This document shows positions 43,124 to 51,104 of a stretch of 64,000 nucleotides of DNA, piece by piece (position 1 is the stretch's first letter; each line of letters starts with the position of its first letter). The translations under genes and the position numbers were made by a program. The stretch comes from Nitrospira sp. KM1 (GTDB lineage Bacteria > Nitrospirota > Nitrospiria > Nitrospirales > Nitrospiraceae): the NCBI RefSeq assembly GCF_011405515.1, contig NZ_AP022671.1, forward strand, positions 3,038,001-3,102,000, given 5' to 3'. A model generated the notes under the pieces. It did not search any database and had not been told where the DNA came from. It saw nothing but the letters and a program-made list of their open reading frames with translations.

Positions 43124-45133
43124 ATGAAAATACCGTCCATTCTATTTTGGGGAGGGCTTTCCGCCCTCGGAGCCGGTGCGCTTGCTTTTGTCACGGGAGT
43201 GGTGGCGCCGCAGGAAAAGGTCAACGGACTGTGGCTGGTGGTTGCGGCGTCGTGTATCTACGTGCTGGCGTATCGTTTCTATGGCCGGTGGATTGCCGCC
43301 CGGGTTGTCGATCTCGATGACCGACGTGTCACACCGGCGACCCGCTTAAATGATCTCGTCAATTTCCATCCTACCAATCGGGTTGTTCTGTTCGGCCATC
43401 ACTTTGCCGCGATTGCCGGAGCCGGGCCGCTGCTGGGTCCTGTCCTCGCTGCGCAGTTCGGGTTTATGCCGGGGTTTCTCTGGCTGGTCATCGGAGCGGT
43501 GCTCGGCGGAGCAGTACAGGACTTCATCATTTTGGTGGCTTCGATGCGGAGAAACGGTCGATCGCTTCCGGAGATTGCTCATGATGAACTGGGCATCGTA
43601 ACCGGCACGGCAACGGCGGTCGCCGTCTTGTTTATCGTCATTGTGGCACTGGCGGGTCTGGGATTTGCGGTCGTCAATGCACTCTACCAGAACGCCTGGG
43701 GCACGTTCACGATTGCCATGACTATTCCCATCGGGCTCAGCATGGGTTTTTACCTCCAGAAGTTTCGACCCGGCTCAGTGGCAGAAGTATCGCTGTTTGG
43801 CGTCGTCCTCCTGCTGGCCGCCGTGCTGTTCGGTCGTGTCGTGGCGCAGTCGTCGTACGCCTGGCTCTTCGAGTTCGACAAACCTGCGCTGGTATGGCTG
43901 TTGGCCGGCTATGGGCTGGTCGCGTCCATTCTGCCCGGTTGGATGCTTCTCGTACCGCGAGGATATCTTTCCACATTCATGAAACTCGGGGTGGTTCTTT
44001 TGCTCGGCCTTGGCGTCATCCTCATGGCGCCCACAATCGAAATGCCCCGGGTGACGCCATTTGCAACAGGCGGAGGCCCCATCATCCCCGGCACGCTGTT
44101 CCCTTTCTTGTTCATCACCATCGCCTGCGGCGCAGTATCGGGTTTTCACGCATTGGTGTCGTCCGGTACCACCCCGAAGATGATCGAACAAGAGTCCCAA
44201 GCTATTATCGGATATGCCGCCATGCTGCTGGAGAGTTTTGTTGGAGTTATGGCGTTGATTGCCGCCTCGGTGCTGATTCCGGGAGACTATTTCGCAATCA
44301 ACACAACCCTCTCGCCCGATGCACTCGCCGCCTTAGGGTTTGCTCCGGTACGCCTTGCCGAGCTTTCCCAATTGGTCGGGGTGGACATTGCGGGACGACC
44401 AGGAGGTGCTGTCTCTTTGGCAGTCGGGATGGCGTCCATCTTTGCTGGGTTGCCGGGCATGTCCGGACTGATGGCCTATTGGTATCAATTCGCCTTGGTA
44501 TTCGAAGCGTTATTTATTCTGACCACGATCGATACCGGCACTCGAGTAGCGCGATACCTCATTCAAGAGATGGCCGGTCGTGTGTACGGTCCATTTCGCC
44601 GTATGAACTGGTGGCCGGGCGTCATCCTCAGCAGTGGCATCGTGGTCGGATCGTGGGGCTATCTCATCGGCACAGGAAATATTTCGACCATCTGGCCTAT
44701 GTTTGGAGCGGCCAATCAATTGCTTGGGATGTTGGCGCTGTGTATCGCAACTACCGTATTGATCAAGATGCAAAAGACTGCATATGTATGGGTCACAGCC
44801 ATACCGATGGCGTTTATAGGGTGCATCACCATCGTTGGTTCCTACGAAATGTTTTGGTTGTTTATGGCAAAGGCGGCAACGCTCGCTGCCGGGCTTGCTC
44901 AAACACTATATCTAGATGCAGTTCTGGTTGCGGTAGTGGCGGGTTTAGGTTTGATCATTCTCACCGATAGCATCCGGCAATGGTATAGCTACGTCATTCT
45001 TAAGCGACCGTTTACGAGCAGTGAGGTTATTGTGTTGGCAGGCGGCGGTTCACCATCCGGGATAAGACACACGATCGACTCGTGCGAACTGGAAAAGAAA
45101 TTCCGATTGCCACATGGCAGCGGCTGTTGCTGA
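43124..45133 (+). CDS. cstA: Carbon starvation protein CstA family transporter
   Basis: 669 aa with 16-18 predicted transmembrane segments. CstA hallmarks: LNDLVNFHPTNRVVLFGHHF, AGAGPLLGPVLAAQFG, and VSSGTTPKMIEQESQA. The family carries pyruvate or peptides into the cell. The ATG at 43124 has AGG upstream; another at 43115 is in frame. In a chemolithoautotroph this may recover small organic acids; that is inference. Confidence 0.9.
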   Translation: MKIPSILFWGGLSALGAGALAFVTGVVAPQEKVNGLWLVVAASCIYVLAYRFYGRWIAARVVDLDDRRVTPATRLNDLVNFHPTNRVVLFGHHFAAIAGAGPLLGPVLAAQFGFMPGFLWLVIGAVLGGAVQDFIILVASMRRNGRSLPEIAHDELGIVTGTATAVAVLFIVIVALAGLGFAVVNALYQNAWGTFTIAMTIPIGLSMGFYLQKFRPGSVAEVSLFGVVLLLAAVLFGRVVAQSSYAWLFEFDKPALVWLLAGYGLVASILPGWMLLVPRGYLSTFMKLGVVLLLGLGVILMAPTIEMPRVTPFATGGGPIIPGTLFPFLFITIACGAVSGFHALVSSGTTPKMIEQESQAIIGYAAMLLESFVGVMALIAASVLIPGDYFAINTTLSPDALAALGFAPVRLAELSQLVGVDIAGRPGGAVSLAVGMASIFAGLPGMSGLMAYWYQFALVFEALFILTTIDTGTRVARYLIQEMAGRVYGPFRRMNWWPGVILSSGIVVGSWGYLIGTGNISTIWPMFGAANQLLGMLALCIATTVLIKMQKTAYVWVTAIPMAFIGCITIVGSYEMFWLFMAKAATLAAGLAQTLYLDAVLVAVVAGLGLIILTDSIRQWYSYVILKRPFTSSEVIVLAGGGSPSGIRHTIDSCELEKKFRLPHGSGCC

Positions 45134-45212
45134 TTCCAGATGGCGGCAACCGGTCAAGGCCAACAGTGTCCGGAAATCGAATGGCGCCCAGAAAGGGCCC
45201 TGGAGGAGAGAG

Positions 45213-45710
45213 ATGGCTGATCAATTTTCATTTGATGTGGTATCTGAAGTGAACATGCAAGAGCTAAAAAATGCGCTGGACCAAGCGACCAAAGAGATTA
45301 AGCAGCGGTTCGACTTCAAAGACTCGAAAACGGAAATTCTGCTAAAGGAGAAGGAGAAAGAACTCGTCGTTGTGTCCGATGATGAATACAAGCTGAATGC
45401 GGTGCAGGATATTATCAAGGCGAAGTGCGTCAAGCGAGGAGTATCCCTTAAGGCGTTTGAACATGGCGTTGTCGAACCTGCACTGAGCGGCACGGTTCGG
45501 CAAACGGCAATGATTCAAAGCGGGCTGGCATCGGAGAAGGCAAAAGAGATCACGAAATCAATCAAAGAATCTCGGATGAAAGTGCAGGCGCAGATTCAGG
45601 GAGAACAGGTCAGGATTCTCAGTAAGAGCAAGGACGAACTTCAGACGGCCATCGCTTTTTTGAAGGGAATGGATTTCGGAGTTGACTTACAATTCACGAA
45701 TTATCGGTGA
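45213..45710 (+). CDS. yajQ: YajQ family cyclic-di-GMP/nucleotide-binding protein
   Basis: 165 aa, standard size. Starts MADQFSFDVVSEVN and continues QELKNALDQATKEIKQRFDF, the family signature, ending FGVDLQFTNYR. Two ferredoxin-like halves. Homologues bind c-di-GMP and act as transcriptional co-regulators. Shine-Dalgarno GGAGGAGAG. The next gene starts at its stop codon or 45 nt later. Adds to the PilZ genes as a second c-di-GMP effector type. Confidence 0.93.
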   Translation: MADQFSFDVVSEVNMQELKNALDQATKEIKQRFDFKDSKTEILLKEKEKELVVVSDDEYKLNAVQDIIKAKCVKRGVSLKAFEHGVVEPALSGTVRQTAMIQSGLASEKAKEITKSIKESRMKVQAQIQGEQVRILSKSKDELQTAIAFLKGMDFGVDLQFTNYR

Positions 45711-45754
45711 TCAAGACGCCAGCCTTTTGTAAATGTAAATGTTCTGGCATTCCG

Positions 45755-46783
45755 ATGAGATGGATGCTCCTCACGCTCGTATGCCTGTCTCTTGAACTCA
45801 CTGGGTGTGACCGGGGCGATCCGATCGTCCTCATTCAGCTCCATCCAACAAACCAGGATATCATTTACGTCGCGACCAACGACTATATCTACAAGACTCG
45901 TGACGGAGGGCAGACGTGGACCAATCTCTCTCAAGGGATGAGTCATTCACGCGTCATTTCCATGGCTATCGATCCGACGTATCCGGCGACCGTGTATGCC
46001 GGGACGAAAGGAGATGCAGTATTCAAAAGTCACGACGGCGGACAGCGGTGGGTCTCCATGCGTTCGGGGCTCGATGATGCGACGATTTCATCAGTGGTCA
46101 ACCAGTTTGTGTTCGATCCGAGGGATAGCAATCATATATTCCTTGCAACGACGATGGGAGTATTTGAAACGAAAAACGGTGGTGAGAACTGGACAAAAAA
46201 AATGGAGGGCATGAAAGAAGTGCTGATGGTGGTGACGCTTGGCATGGATCCGACCCGCACGTCGACACTGTATGCAGGTACGAGTGGCGGCGTGTACAAA
46301 ACCGTGGATTCGGCAGGGCGTTGGGAACAAGTCAATAACGGTTTGGTCCCTCCGACAATGGTCAAGACATCCCGTGCACTCAATGTCACAGCAGTTGTGG
46401 TCGATCCCTTCGATTCTCGAACGGTCTACGCTGCGACGCTTGCCGGGATCTTTAAGTCTATCGATGAAGGCAAGTCTTGGAATCGGATCGGGGAATCGCT
46501 TCCCGACCAGATGATTATGGCCATGATTCATGATCGAGCACGCCAGGGAGTGATCTACGTGACAGGGCGGGATGGAGTGCATCGTACGACAGATGGGGGA
46601 GCTACCTGGAACGCGCTCAATACCGGATTGACAACCACCAACGTCCGGGCCGTTGCCCAGAGCGAGAGAGACTCAAATACGTTGTATGCGGGGACCAATG
46701 GAAGCGGCTTGTATCGAAGTCGTAACGCGGGAGAAACATGGGAGCCAATGCCGAAGCTCAATAACCGCCCGTCTGTGCATTAA
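45755..46783 (+). CDS. BNR / Ycf48-like beta-propeller lipoprotein
   Basis: 342 aa from ATG 45755; a GTG at 45707, overlapping the yajQ stop, is an alternative. A lipoprotein signal peptide ends in LELTGC. Six or seven repeats of the type TRDGGQTW, SHDGGQRW, TKNGGENW, SIDEGKSW, TTDGGATW, SRNAGETW spaced about 45 residues form a propeller like Ycf48 or sialidase BNR proteins. Probably membrane-anchored on the periplasmic side and involved in assembly or binding. No catalytic residues visible. Confidence 0.85.
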   Translation: MRWMLLTLVCLSLELTGCDRGDPIVLIQLHPTNQDIIYVATNDYIYKTRDGGQTWTNLSQGMSHSRVISMAIDPTYPATVYAGTKGDAVFKSHDGGQRWVSMRSGLDDATISSVVNQFVFDPRDSNHIFLATTMGVFETKNGGENWTKKMEGMKEVLMVVTLGMDPTRTSTLYAGTSGGVYKTVDSAGRWEQVNNGLVPPTMVKTSRALNVTAVVVDPFDSRTVYAATLAGIFKSIDEGKSWNRIGESLPDQMIMAMIHDRARQGVIYVTGRDGVHRTTDGGATWNALNTGLTTTNVRAVAQSERDSNTLYAGTNGSGLYRSRNAGETWEPMPKLNNRPSVH

Positions 46784-46788
46784 GCAGA

Positions 46789-47841
46789 TTATCTAGGCGA
46801 ACCTGTTCCCCTGTTCTGGAGACTGGAACTAACCGAGGAGCCGCCAAATGACGAGCCCACAGTCGAATCCTCGAGGCTGGATCCAATCGATGATGGTCGC
46901 AAGTTTGAGCCCACAGTGGAGTCTTGAAGATTGGATCCAACGGTGGATCGCTGCAGCGAAGAGTCGACCTCAGAAGATTCTTCACGATTGAACGAGGATT
47001 CTCCAATCATGGGACCCGCGCGTCCAGTCGCTCCGATCTCGAATCCGGTCGGACCATTCCCGCCGATATCTCTGCTATTTCTTGGCGAGAAGCCGATATC
47101 TTCCCCCGTGCGGCCCTCATTGCCGATTGCGGAGCCTGTCTTGGGAGTTCGCCCGATCTCAGGTCCTGCTGATGGAGCCTTGCCGATATCCGATCCAGTC
47201 CTTGCGCTGGACGGAAGCGTAGGTGCGCCGATGTCTCGCTGGATGGATTCCTCTACCTCTCTTGCGATTTCAGCTTCACGGCCGGCATGTTCAAAGTCTG
47301 AATGAGCTTGCTTGGAAGCCGCGTCCCCGATTTGTTCAAGACGGACGTGCAACGTGAGGAGGTCAGCCCGCGCTATGGCCACTGCACGAATCATGTCGCC
47401 GATCATGACTCCTCGCGAGGCAAACGAATAATTGGACAGCTGCGCCTGAGCAGAATTAAGGATCTCGCTCAGTTCATGCCCCAGCTCCTCGACATGCTGC
47501 AACTCAGTCAAATCAGTTTTACAACAGTCGAGAAACTTCCTGTATTTGGCAAGAAATGCAGAAACATTTTTTCTAAGCTCCTCGACTTTAAAGTCATAAG
47601 TGGCGCTTTGGTTTGCCGATCCAACTTCTTGATTTGGTGCGGTGTCTTTTTCCCCAATAAGTGGAACGCATCCCTGATCGGGCTTTGAGGAATATTGCCG
47701 ATCGGTTTTGCGATCGGGGCACCAATAGATTGGTGATGCCGCAAAGCCGCTTGGGGGCTGCTGTCCGTCGGACCATAGAATAAATAACAAGCAAAGTAGC
47801 GACCTAATCACTGTCGAGTGCGTCATAGCAATATTTTTCAT
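46789..47841 (-). CDS. Exported decapeptide-repeat protein of unknown function
   Basis: 350 aa from ATG 47841 (other in-frame ATGs at 47889, 47868 and 47826). Signal peptide, then a Cys-containing helical domain (about 35-200) and two repeat arrays: about seven copies of a 10-residue unit with I-G (SDIGKAPSAG, PEIGRTPKTG, SAIGNEGRTG, EDIGFSPRNS ...), followed by about five S/T-rich units (STVGSNLQD-like, DSTVGSSF). The array is Gly/Ser-rich and could form a beta-solenoid or flexible stalk. No known family recognised. Convergent with the BNR lipoprotein gene. Confidence 0.68.
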   Translation of the reverse strand: MKNIAMTHSTVIRSLLCLLFILWSDGQQPPSGFAASPIYWCPDRKTDRQYSSKPDQGCVPLIGEKDTAPNQEVGSANQSATYDFKVEELRKNVSAFLAKYRKFLDCCKTDLTELQHVEELGHELSEILNSAQAQLSNYSFASRGVMIGDMIRAVAIARADLLTLHVRLEQIGDAASKQAHSDFEHAGREAEIAREVEESIQRDIGAPTLPSSARTGSDIGKAPSAGPEIGRTPKTGSAIGNEGRTGEDIGFSPRNSRDIGGNGPTGFEIGATGRAGPMIGESSFNREESSEVDSSLQRSTVGSNLQDSTVGSNLRPSSIGSSLEDSTVGSSFGGSSVSSSLQNRGTGSPR

Positions 47842-48067
47842 ATAAAACTCATTGTTGATCCGATTCATCCCCTTGTCAATTAAAGGCATTCATACGGATG
47901 TGGCTGGGACGTCGATATTTGGAATACTTGAGTGAGTGATAGCTCTGAAGTTCCTAGATAGTGGCTCCCACCCGGACTTCTAACAACCAAATCCATCCAT
48001 TTAAGGCTGTTCCGGCGCATGGCTTTGGGACATTTTGACCTACTCCATTCAGTGCATGAAAATACGG

Positions 48068-48092
48068 ATGATTATATATTTCACACACCCAA
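48068..48092 (+). repeat. Left terminal inverted repeat of the IS1595 element
   Basis: 25 bp beginning ATGATTATATATTTCACACA and ending CCCAA. It matches the reverse complement of 50067-50091 at 23 of 25 positions (differences at bases 12 and 15). Confidence 0.8.
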
Positions 48093-48255
48093 AATGGCCC
48101 CTCCACAATCACCCACAAACGGTTGACTTCCATCTTATCGCCATTTTATAGTGGCGGCCTTTCTCTATCTCAGCAACCTCAAAAAAGAGGTTGCGAATTT
48201 TATCTACTAATGCTACGTAGTCACCACTGGCTAGTGCAATGCACAGGAGGCGCAC

Positions 48256-48660
48256 ATGAATAAAGAACTGTTCGAGCTTCAAGAGACGGTTCAAACGCTT
48301 GCACAAAAGCTTGAATCCCAGGAATCGGAGATGGAACGAATTAACAACCAGCTTCGCGACTGGAATAGGAAGGCACACGCTCACTGTCCATCGTGCGGCC
48401 AGAGAAGCCTTATTCGTAGCGGCAAAACACGCAACGTGCAGTTTGCCGATCTGGCGCTCCCAGAAGCTGTAATGATGTGTCTGTTTGAATTTGACTATCC
48501 GGTAAGCCCAAGAACGCTTCGATTGAAAATGGAAGAGCGAGGATATCCATCCATCAAACTGGGTCGTTATGCGAACAAGCTTCACACTGCTATCTGGAGA
48601 CTGATCGCATCGGGAAGAGTCAGTAGAGAAGAAGGAGACGAGATTATAGCAATTAGATAG
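48256..48660 (+). CDS. Passenger protein: coiled coil, Cys pair, winged-helix-like domain
   Basis: 134 aa with an excellent Shine-Dalgarno (CAGGAGG). Residues 1-40 are heptad-like (LQETVQTLAQKLESQE), followed by CPSCGQ, half of a zinc ribbon, and a C-terminal domain with SPRTLRLKMEERGYPS then LHTAIWRLIASGRVSREEG, the pattern of a small winged helix. Probably a DNA-binding accessory of the mobile element or a cargo regulator. Only two cysteines are present, so zinc would require dimerisation or His ligands. Confidence 0.65.
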   Translation: MNKELFELQETVQTLAQKLESQESEMERINNQLRDWNRKAHAHCPSCGQRSLIRSGKTRNVQFADLALPEAVMMCLFEFDYPVSPRTLRLKMEERGYPSIKLGRYANKLHTAIWRLIASGRVSREEGDEIIAIR

Positions 48661-48665
48661 CAACT

Positions 48666-48909
48666 GGGGGCAGTGCCCCTGCTTTAGCACATCATCTCTG
48701 GACATTGTTAGCCGTGTGCTGGGATTGGTTCCGCACGCAAACCGATCCCGACCACGCAACAATGAAAGGAGGTGATTGAAATGGGGAAAAGGAAAGGGAA
48801 GGGGAAAGGACCGCGTTTGCCCCGCGGTCCTATAACACGAGTACCCAAAATCCCAGGAACACCCTACTTCATTAAGTGCTAGGCTAACGAGCAGGGGACC
48901 ACTGCCCCC
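48666..48909 (+). ncRNA. Structured RNA region around a small ORF (novel candidate)
   Basis: An outer inverted repeat pairs 48666-48690 (GGGGGCAGTGCCCCTGC, then TTTAGCAC) with 48876-48909 (GTGCTA ... GCAGGGGACCACTGCCCCC). Inside, 48704-48763 folds into a long interrupted hairpin: ATTGTT/AACAAT, CGTG/CACG, GGGAT/ATCCC, GGTT/AACC with loop 48731-48739. It ends 4 nt before an AAGGAGGTGAT Shine-Dalgarno. A third hairpin, AGGACCGCG (48807-48815) / CGCGGTCCT (48823-48831), lies inside the ORF. Such nesting suggests a regulated leader or a functional RNA of the element. Confidence 0.5.
48781..48882 (+). CDS. Small basic peptide, 33 codons, in IS passenger region
   Basis: ATG at 48781 follows AAGGAGGTGATTGAA, nearly perfectly complementary to the 16S rRNA 3' end. 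The peptide starts MGKRKGKGKGPRLPRGP and ends IPGTPYFIKC; it has about eleven Lys/Arg and five Pro in 33 residues. Too basic and short for a known family. It could be a ribosome- or nucleic-acid-binding peptide, a toxin, or a leader peptide of the surrounding RNA structure. The stop codon lies at the foot of the outer RNA stem. Confidence 0.55.
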   Translation: MGKRKGKGKGPRLPRGPITRVPKIPGTPYFIKC

Positions 48910-48988
48910 TCCATTTTGGTGGGAGGAAGTGGTTTCACAGTATGGTGCCGATTGTCTTACTTTGTCAAGGGCGGGAGGATTCGATACA

Positions 48989-49138
48989 ATGCCAGGTATG
49001 GCAAAAGAGAAGCCGTTGTCGTTTAGTCCTTTGAGCCTCGACGAGGCCATGAAGAAGCTTTTATCTGTGAAGCCTGACAAGAAGTCAGTCAGGCGGAAAC
49101 CCTCTCGGTCCAAGTCTTCATCGAAGTCCTCTTCCTGA
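48989..49138 (+). CDS. Small Ser/Lys-rich hypothetical protein in IS passenger region
   Basis: 49 aa from ATG 48989 (GGGAGG 10 nt upstream; ATG 48998 also possible). LSFSPLSLDEAMKKLLSVKP resembles a small widespread family (DEA-x-x-x-LL-x-VKP) of unknown role, with a basic tail KSVRRKPSRSKSSSK. Convergent with the transposase gene, 4 nt apart. Confidence 0.5.
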   Translation: MPGMAKEKPLSFSPLSLDEAMKKLLSVKPDKKSVRRKPSRSKSSSKSSS

Positions 49139-49142
49139 CAAG

Positions 49143-50021
49143 TCATTTATACATCAGCCTCTTGCCTTCGATCTGATTGAAGGCCAGTAATGCTCGCGTT
49201 GCATCGTCCGTCTTGCGAGCGTTGTAACGGAAATCAAATTCCGCCAGATAGCGGTGCAAGTGATGCTTTGAAACGTGATGGAATGTTCCGTTGATTCCGC
49301 GCTTCAGTAGGCTGAAAAACCCTTCAATCGTGTTCGTGGTGACTTCACCGCGTACATAATGACCGCGTGAGTGATTTATAGTCTGATGATCAGCGAACTC
49401 TTTCTTGAGGCCACGATAGCCGAGGAATTCATCAGTCATGATCCGAGCATCGGTTGAAACATTTTCACGAATAACGGATCGAAGATTGCGCGTTGTCACT
49501 CTCGGCATAGCGAATGAACGGACATTGCCATTGCGCTCAACAAGCGCGAAAACAGCGGTCTTTTTTGATGGACCTGCGGAACGCTTCTCTTTTCCACCGA
49601 TGTAGGTTTCGTCACACTCCACAATGCCGCCAAGCTTGTTTCCGCCTGGAGCTTTCTGCATTGCATGCCGTAGACGATGACTCATAAACCATGCGCTCTT
49701 GTAGGTGATGCCAAGCATGCGATGGAGTTGATGGGAGCTAATGCCTTTCTTGGCTGAACACATAAGCTGACAGGCCATGATCCACTTAGAGAGTGGAATA
49801 TGGGAGTCTTCGAAGACTGTTCCCACGGTCGCGGAGAACTGTTTACGGCAAGAGCCGCACTTGAGAACCACACGCTTTGAGGCTTTGACGTTGAGCGTAT
49901 AAACTTTTTTAGATTTGCAATGCACGCAAATCGGTCCGTCCGGCCAGCGCATTTTTGAGAGATATTCATAGGCCGCTTTTTCATCGTTCAAATGTTTCCC
50001 TGCTAGTAGATTTTGCCCCAT
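49143..50021 (-). CDS. IS1595 family transposase
   Basis: 292 aa, intact. The N-terminal zinc ribbon has Cys32, Cys35, Cys55 and Cys58. The ISXO2-like DDE domain has Asp137 (ECDETYIGGKEK), Asp197 (IMTDEFLGYRG) and Glu233 (NTIEGFFSLLKRG). Catalyses cut or copy transposition between the terminal repeats. Shine-Dalgarno AGGGGG precedes the ATG. No frameshift, so the element may be active. Confidence 0.93.
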   Translation of the reverse strand: MGQNLLAGKHLNDEKAAYEYLSKMRWPDGPICVHCKSKKVYTLNVKASKRVVLKCGSCRKQFSATVGTVFEDSHIPLSKWIMACQLMCSAKKGISSHQLHRMLGITYKSAWFMSHRLRHAMQKAPGGNKLGGIVECDETYIGGKEKRSAGPSKKTAVFALVERNGNVRSFAMPRVTTRNLRSVIRENVSTDARIMTDEFLGYRGLKKEFADHQTINHSRGHYVRGEVTTNTIEGFFSLLKRGINGTFHHVSKHHLHRYLAEFDFRYNARKTDDATRALLAFNQIEGKRLMYK

Positions 50022-50066
50022 AAATACCCCCTGTTGTTGACCTGAACAGAGGATAACCCAAGAGGC

Positions 50067-50091
50067 TTGGGTGTGTCAAGTATATAATCAT
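50067..50091 (-). repeat. Right terminal inverted repeat of the IS1595 element
   Basis: 25 bp, read on the minus strand as ATGATTATATACTTGACACA then CCCAA. It pairs with the left repeat at 48068-48092 with two mismatches and is directly followed by the GAAAATACG direct repeat copy. Confidence 0.8.
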
Positions 50092-50121
50092 GAAAATACG
50101 CTGTAAGTGCATGAATAATTG

Positions 50122-50149
50122 TTGACAACTGTTTGACGAGGAGTATACT
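50122..50149 (+). promoter_or_regulatory. Promoter of the dcw cluster
   Basis: TTGACA (50122-50127), 16-nt spacer, TATACT (50144-50149), 20 nt before the rsmH GTG. It lies just outside the IS right end, so the insertion spared it but removed or replaced upstream control DNA. Confidence 0.6.
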
Positions 50150-50168
50150 CCGCTTTTGGTGGGAGAAT

Positions 50169-51104
50169 GTGGGAGAAGATGGAATCAGTAAAATTAAAGA
50201 CGTTTCTGGGCATGAACCAGTCATGCTCGAAGAAATCATTCATTGGCTTGATCTAAAACCTGGTTCGATCATTTTGGATTGCACTGTGGGTTATTGTGGG
50301 CATGCCGAGAAGATTTTGGAATCCACCGCGCCTGACGGTGCTCTCTACGGCATTGATCGTGACCCAGAGGCTCTCAATGCGGCTCGTACTCGTCTTGGAA
50401 GATTCGGTACGCGAATTATTACAATTCACGGAAGTTTTGCAGACTTGAAATGGCACCTTGCAGGACGTGGTGTCTCTAGAGTCGATGGGGTGCTGTTTGA
50501 TCTCGGGGTTTCATCCCCTCAACTCGACAATCCTGCGCGCGGGTTCAGCTTTCAGACGGATGGTCCTCTTGACATGCGTATGGATCCCACTACAGGACCA
50601 ACGGCGGCTGATATCGTGAATAGTACGGATGAGGCCGATCTTGCGGATCTGATCTATCGGTTTGGAGAGGAGAGATTCGCGCGTCGAATCGCTCGGTCGA
50701 TCGTCCGAGCAAGATCTGCTCGTCCGATCGGGACAAGCGGCGAACTGGTCGCGATTATCAGAGACGCCGTCCCGGCGCACTATCGACACGGACGACTCCA
50801 TTACGCCACGAGGACGTTTCAAGGGCTTCGAATTGCGGTGAACGCTGAGCTTGATCAATTGGAGTCGGCCCTGCTGGACGCCGTCGACGTGTTGTCACCG
50901 CGAGGGCGGCTGTGTGTCATTTCCTTCCACTCGCTTGAAGACCGAATTGTCAAACGAACCTACCGCTCGCTGTCCGAATCGCGGTTGCAGGTATTGACAA
51001 AGAAGCCGCAGATGGCGAGCGAAAACGAAGTGCTTCGAAATCCACGATCCCGGAGTGCAAAGCTTCGAGTCGCAGAACGCCTTGAGCTGGAGGGACGGTC
51101 ATGA
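50169..51104 (+). CDS. rsmH: 16S rRNA (cytosine1402-N4)-methyltransferase RsmH
   Basis: 311 aa from GTG 50169 with GGGAG upstream; a TTG at 50133 is also in frame. HEPVMLEEII at the N-terminus and VDGVLFDLGVSSPQLDNPARGFSF are family signatures. The SAM motif, usually GxGGHS, reads GYCGHAE here, with a Cys in place of a Gly. Modifies C1402 of 16S rRNA in the decoding site. First gene of the dcw cluster; mraZ, its usual predecessor, is not present upstream. Confidence 0.92.
   Translation: MGEDGISKIKDVSGHEPVMLEEIIHWLDLKPGSIILDCTVGYCGHAEKILESTAPDGALYGIDRDPEALNAARTRLGRFGTRIITIHGSFADLKWHLAGRGVSRVDGVLFDLGVSSPQLDNPARGFSFQTDGPLDMRMDPTTGPTAADIVNSTDEADLADLIYRFGEERFARRIARSIVRARSARPIGTSGELVAIIRDAVPAHYRHGRLHYATRTFQGLRIAVNAELDQLESALLDAVDVLSPRGRLCVISFHSLEDRIVKRTYRSLSESRLQVLTKKPQMASENEVLRNPRSRSAKLRVAERLELEGRS

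Larger units (their letters stand above)
48067..50091. mobile_element. IS1595-family element with passenger genes (about 2.0 kb)
   Basis: Bounded by a 25-bp imperfect terminal inverted repeat and flanked by a direct repeat GAAAATACG (48058-48066 and 50092-50100), consistent with the 8-bp target duplications known for IS1595, allowing one extra matching base. It holds the transposase at the right end (49143-50021, minus) and three plus-strand passengers on the left plus a structured RNA region. The right end lies 31 nt from the -35 box upstream of rsmH, so it is inserted at the head of the dcw cluster. Confidence 0.82.

Noticed and set aside
43320-45000. Frames opposite or alternate to cstA and to the mur genes
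   Set aside because: Repetitive high-GC shadows of real genes; no independent ribosome binding sites or domains.
48684-48892. Possible integron attC-like site (GTTAGCC and GCTAAC sequences)
   Set aside because: The core-site spacing and the RYYYAAC/GTTRRRY pairs do not match, and no integrase is nearby; explained better as an RNA structure.
48109-49146. 345-codon minus-strand open frame across the IS passenger region
   Set aside because: It lies opposite three plus-strand ORFs that have good Shine-Dalgarno sites, has unnatural composition (many Cys, Phe, Ser in runs) and matches no family; it is an antisense shadow.
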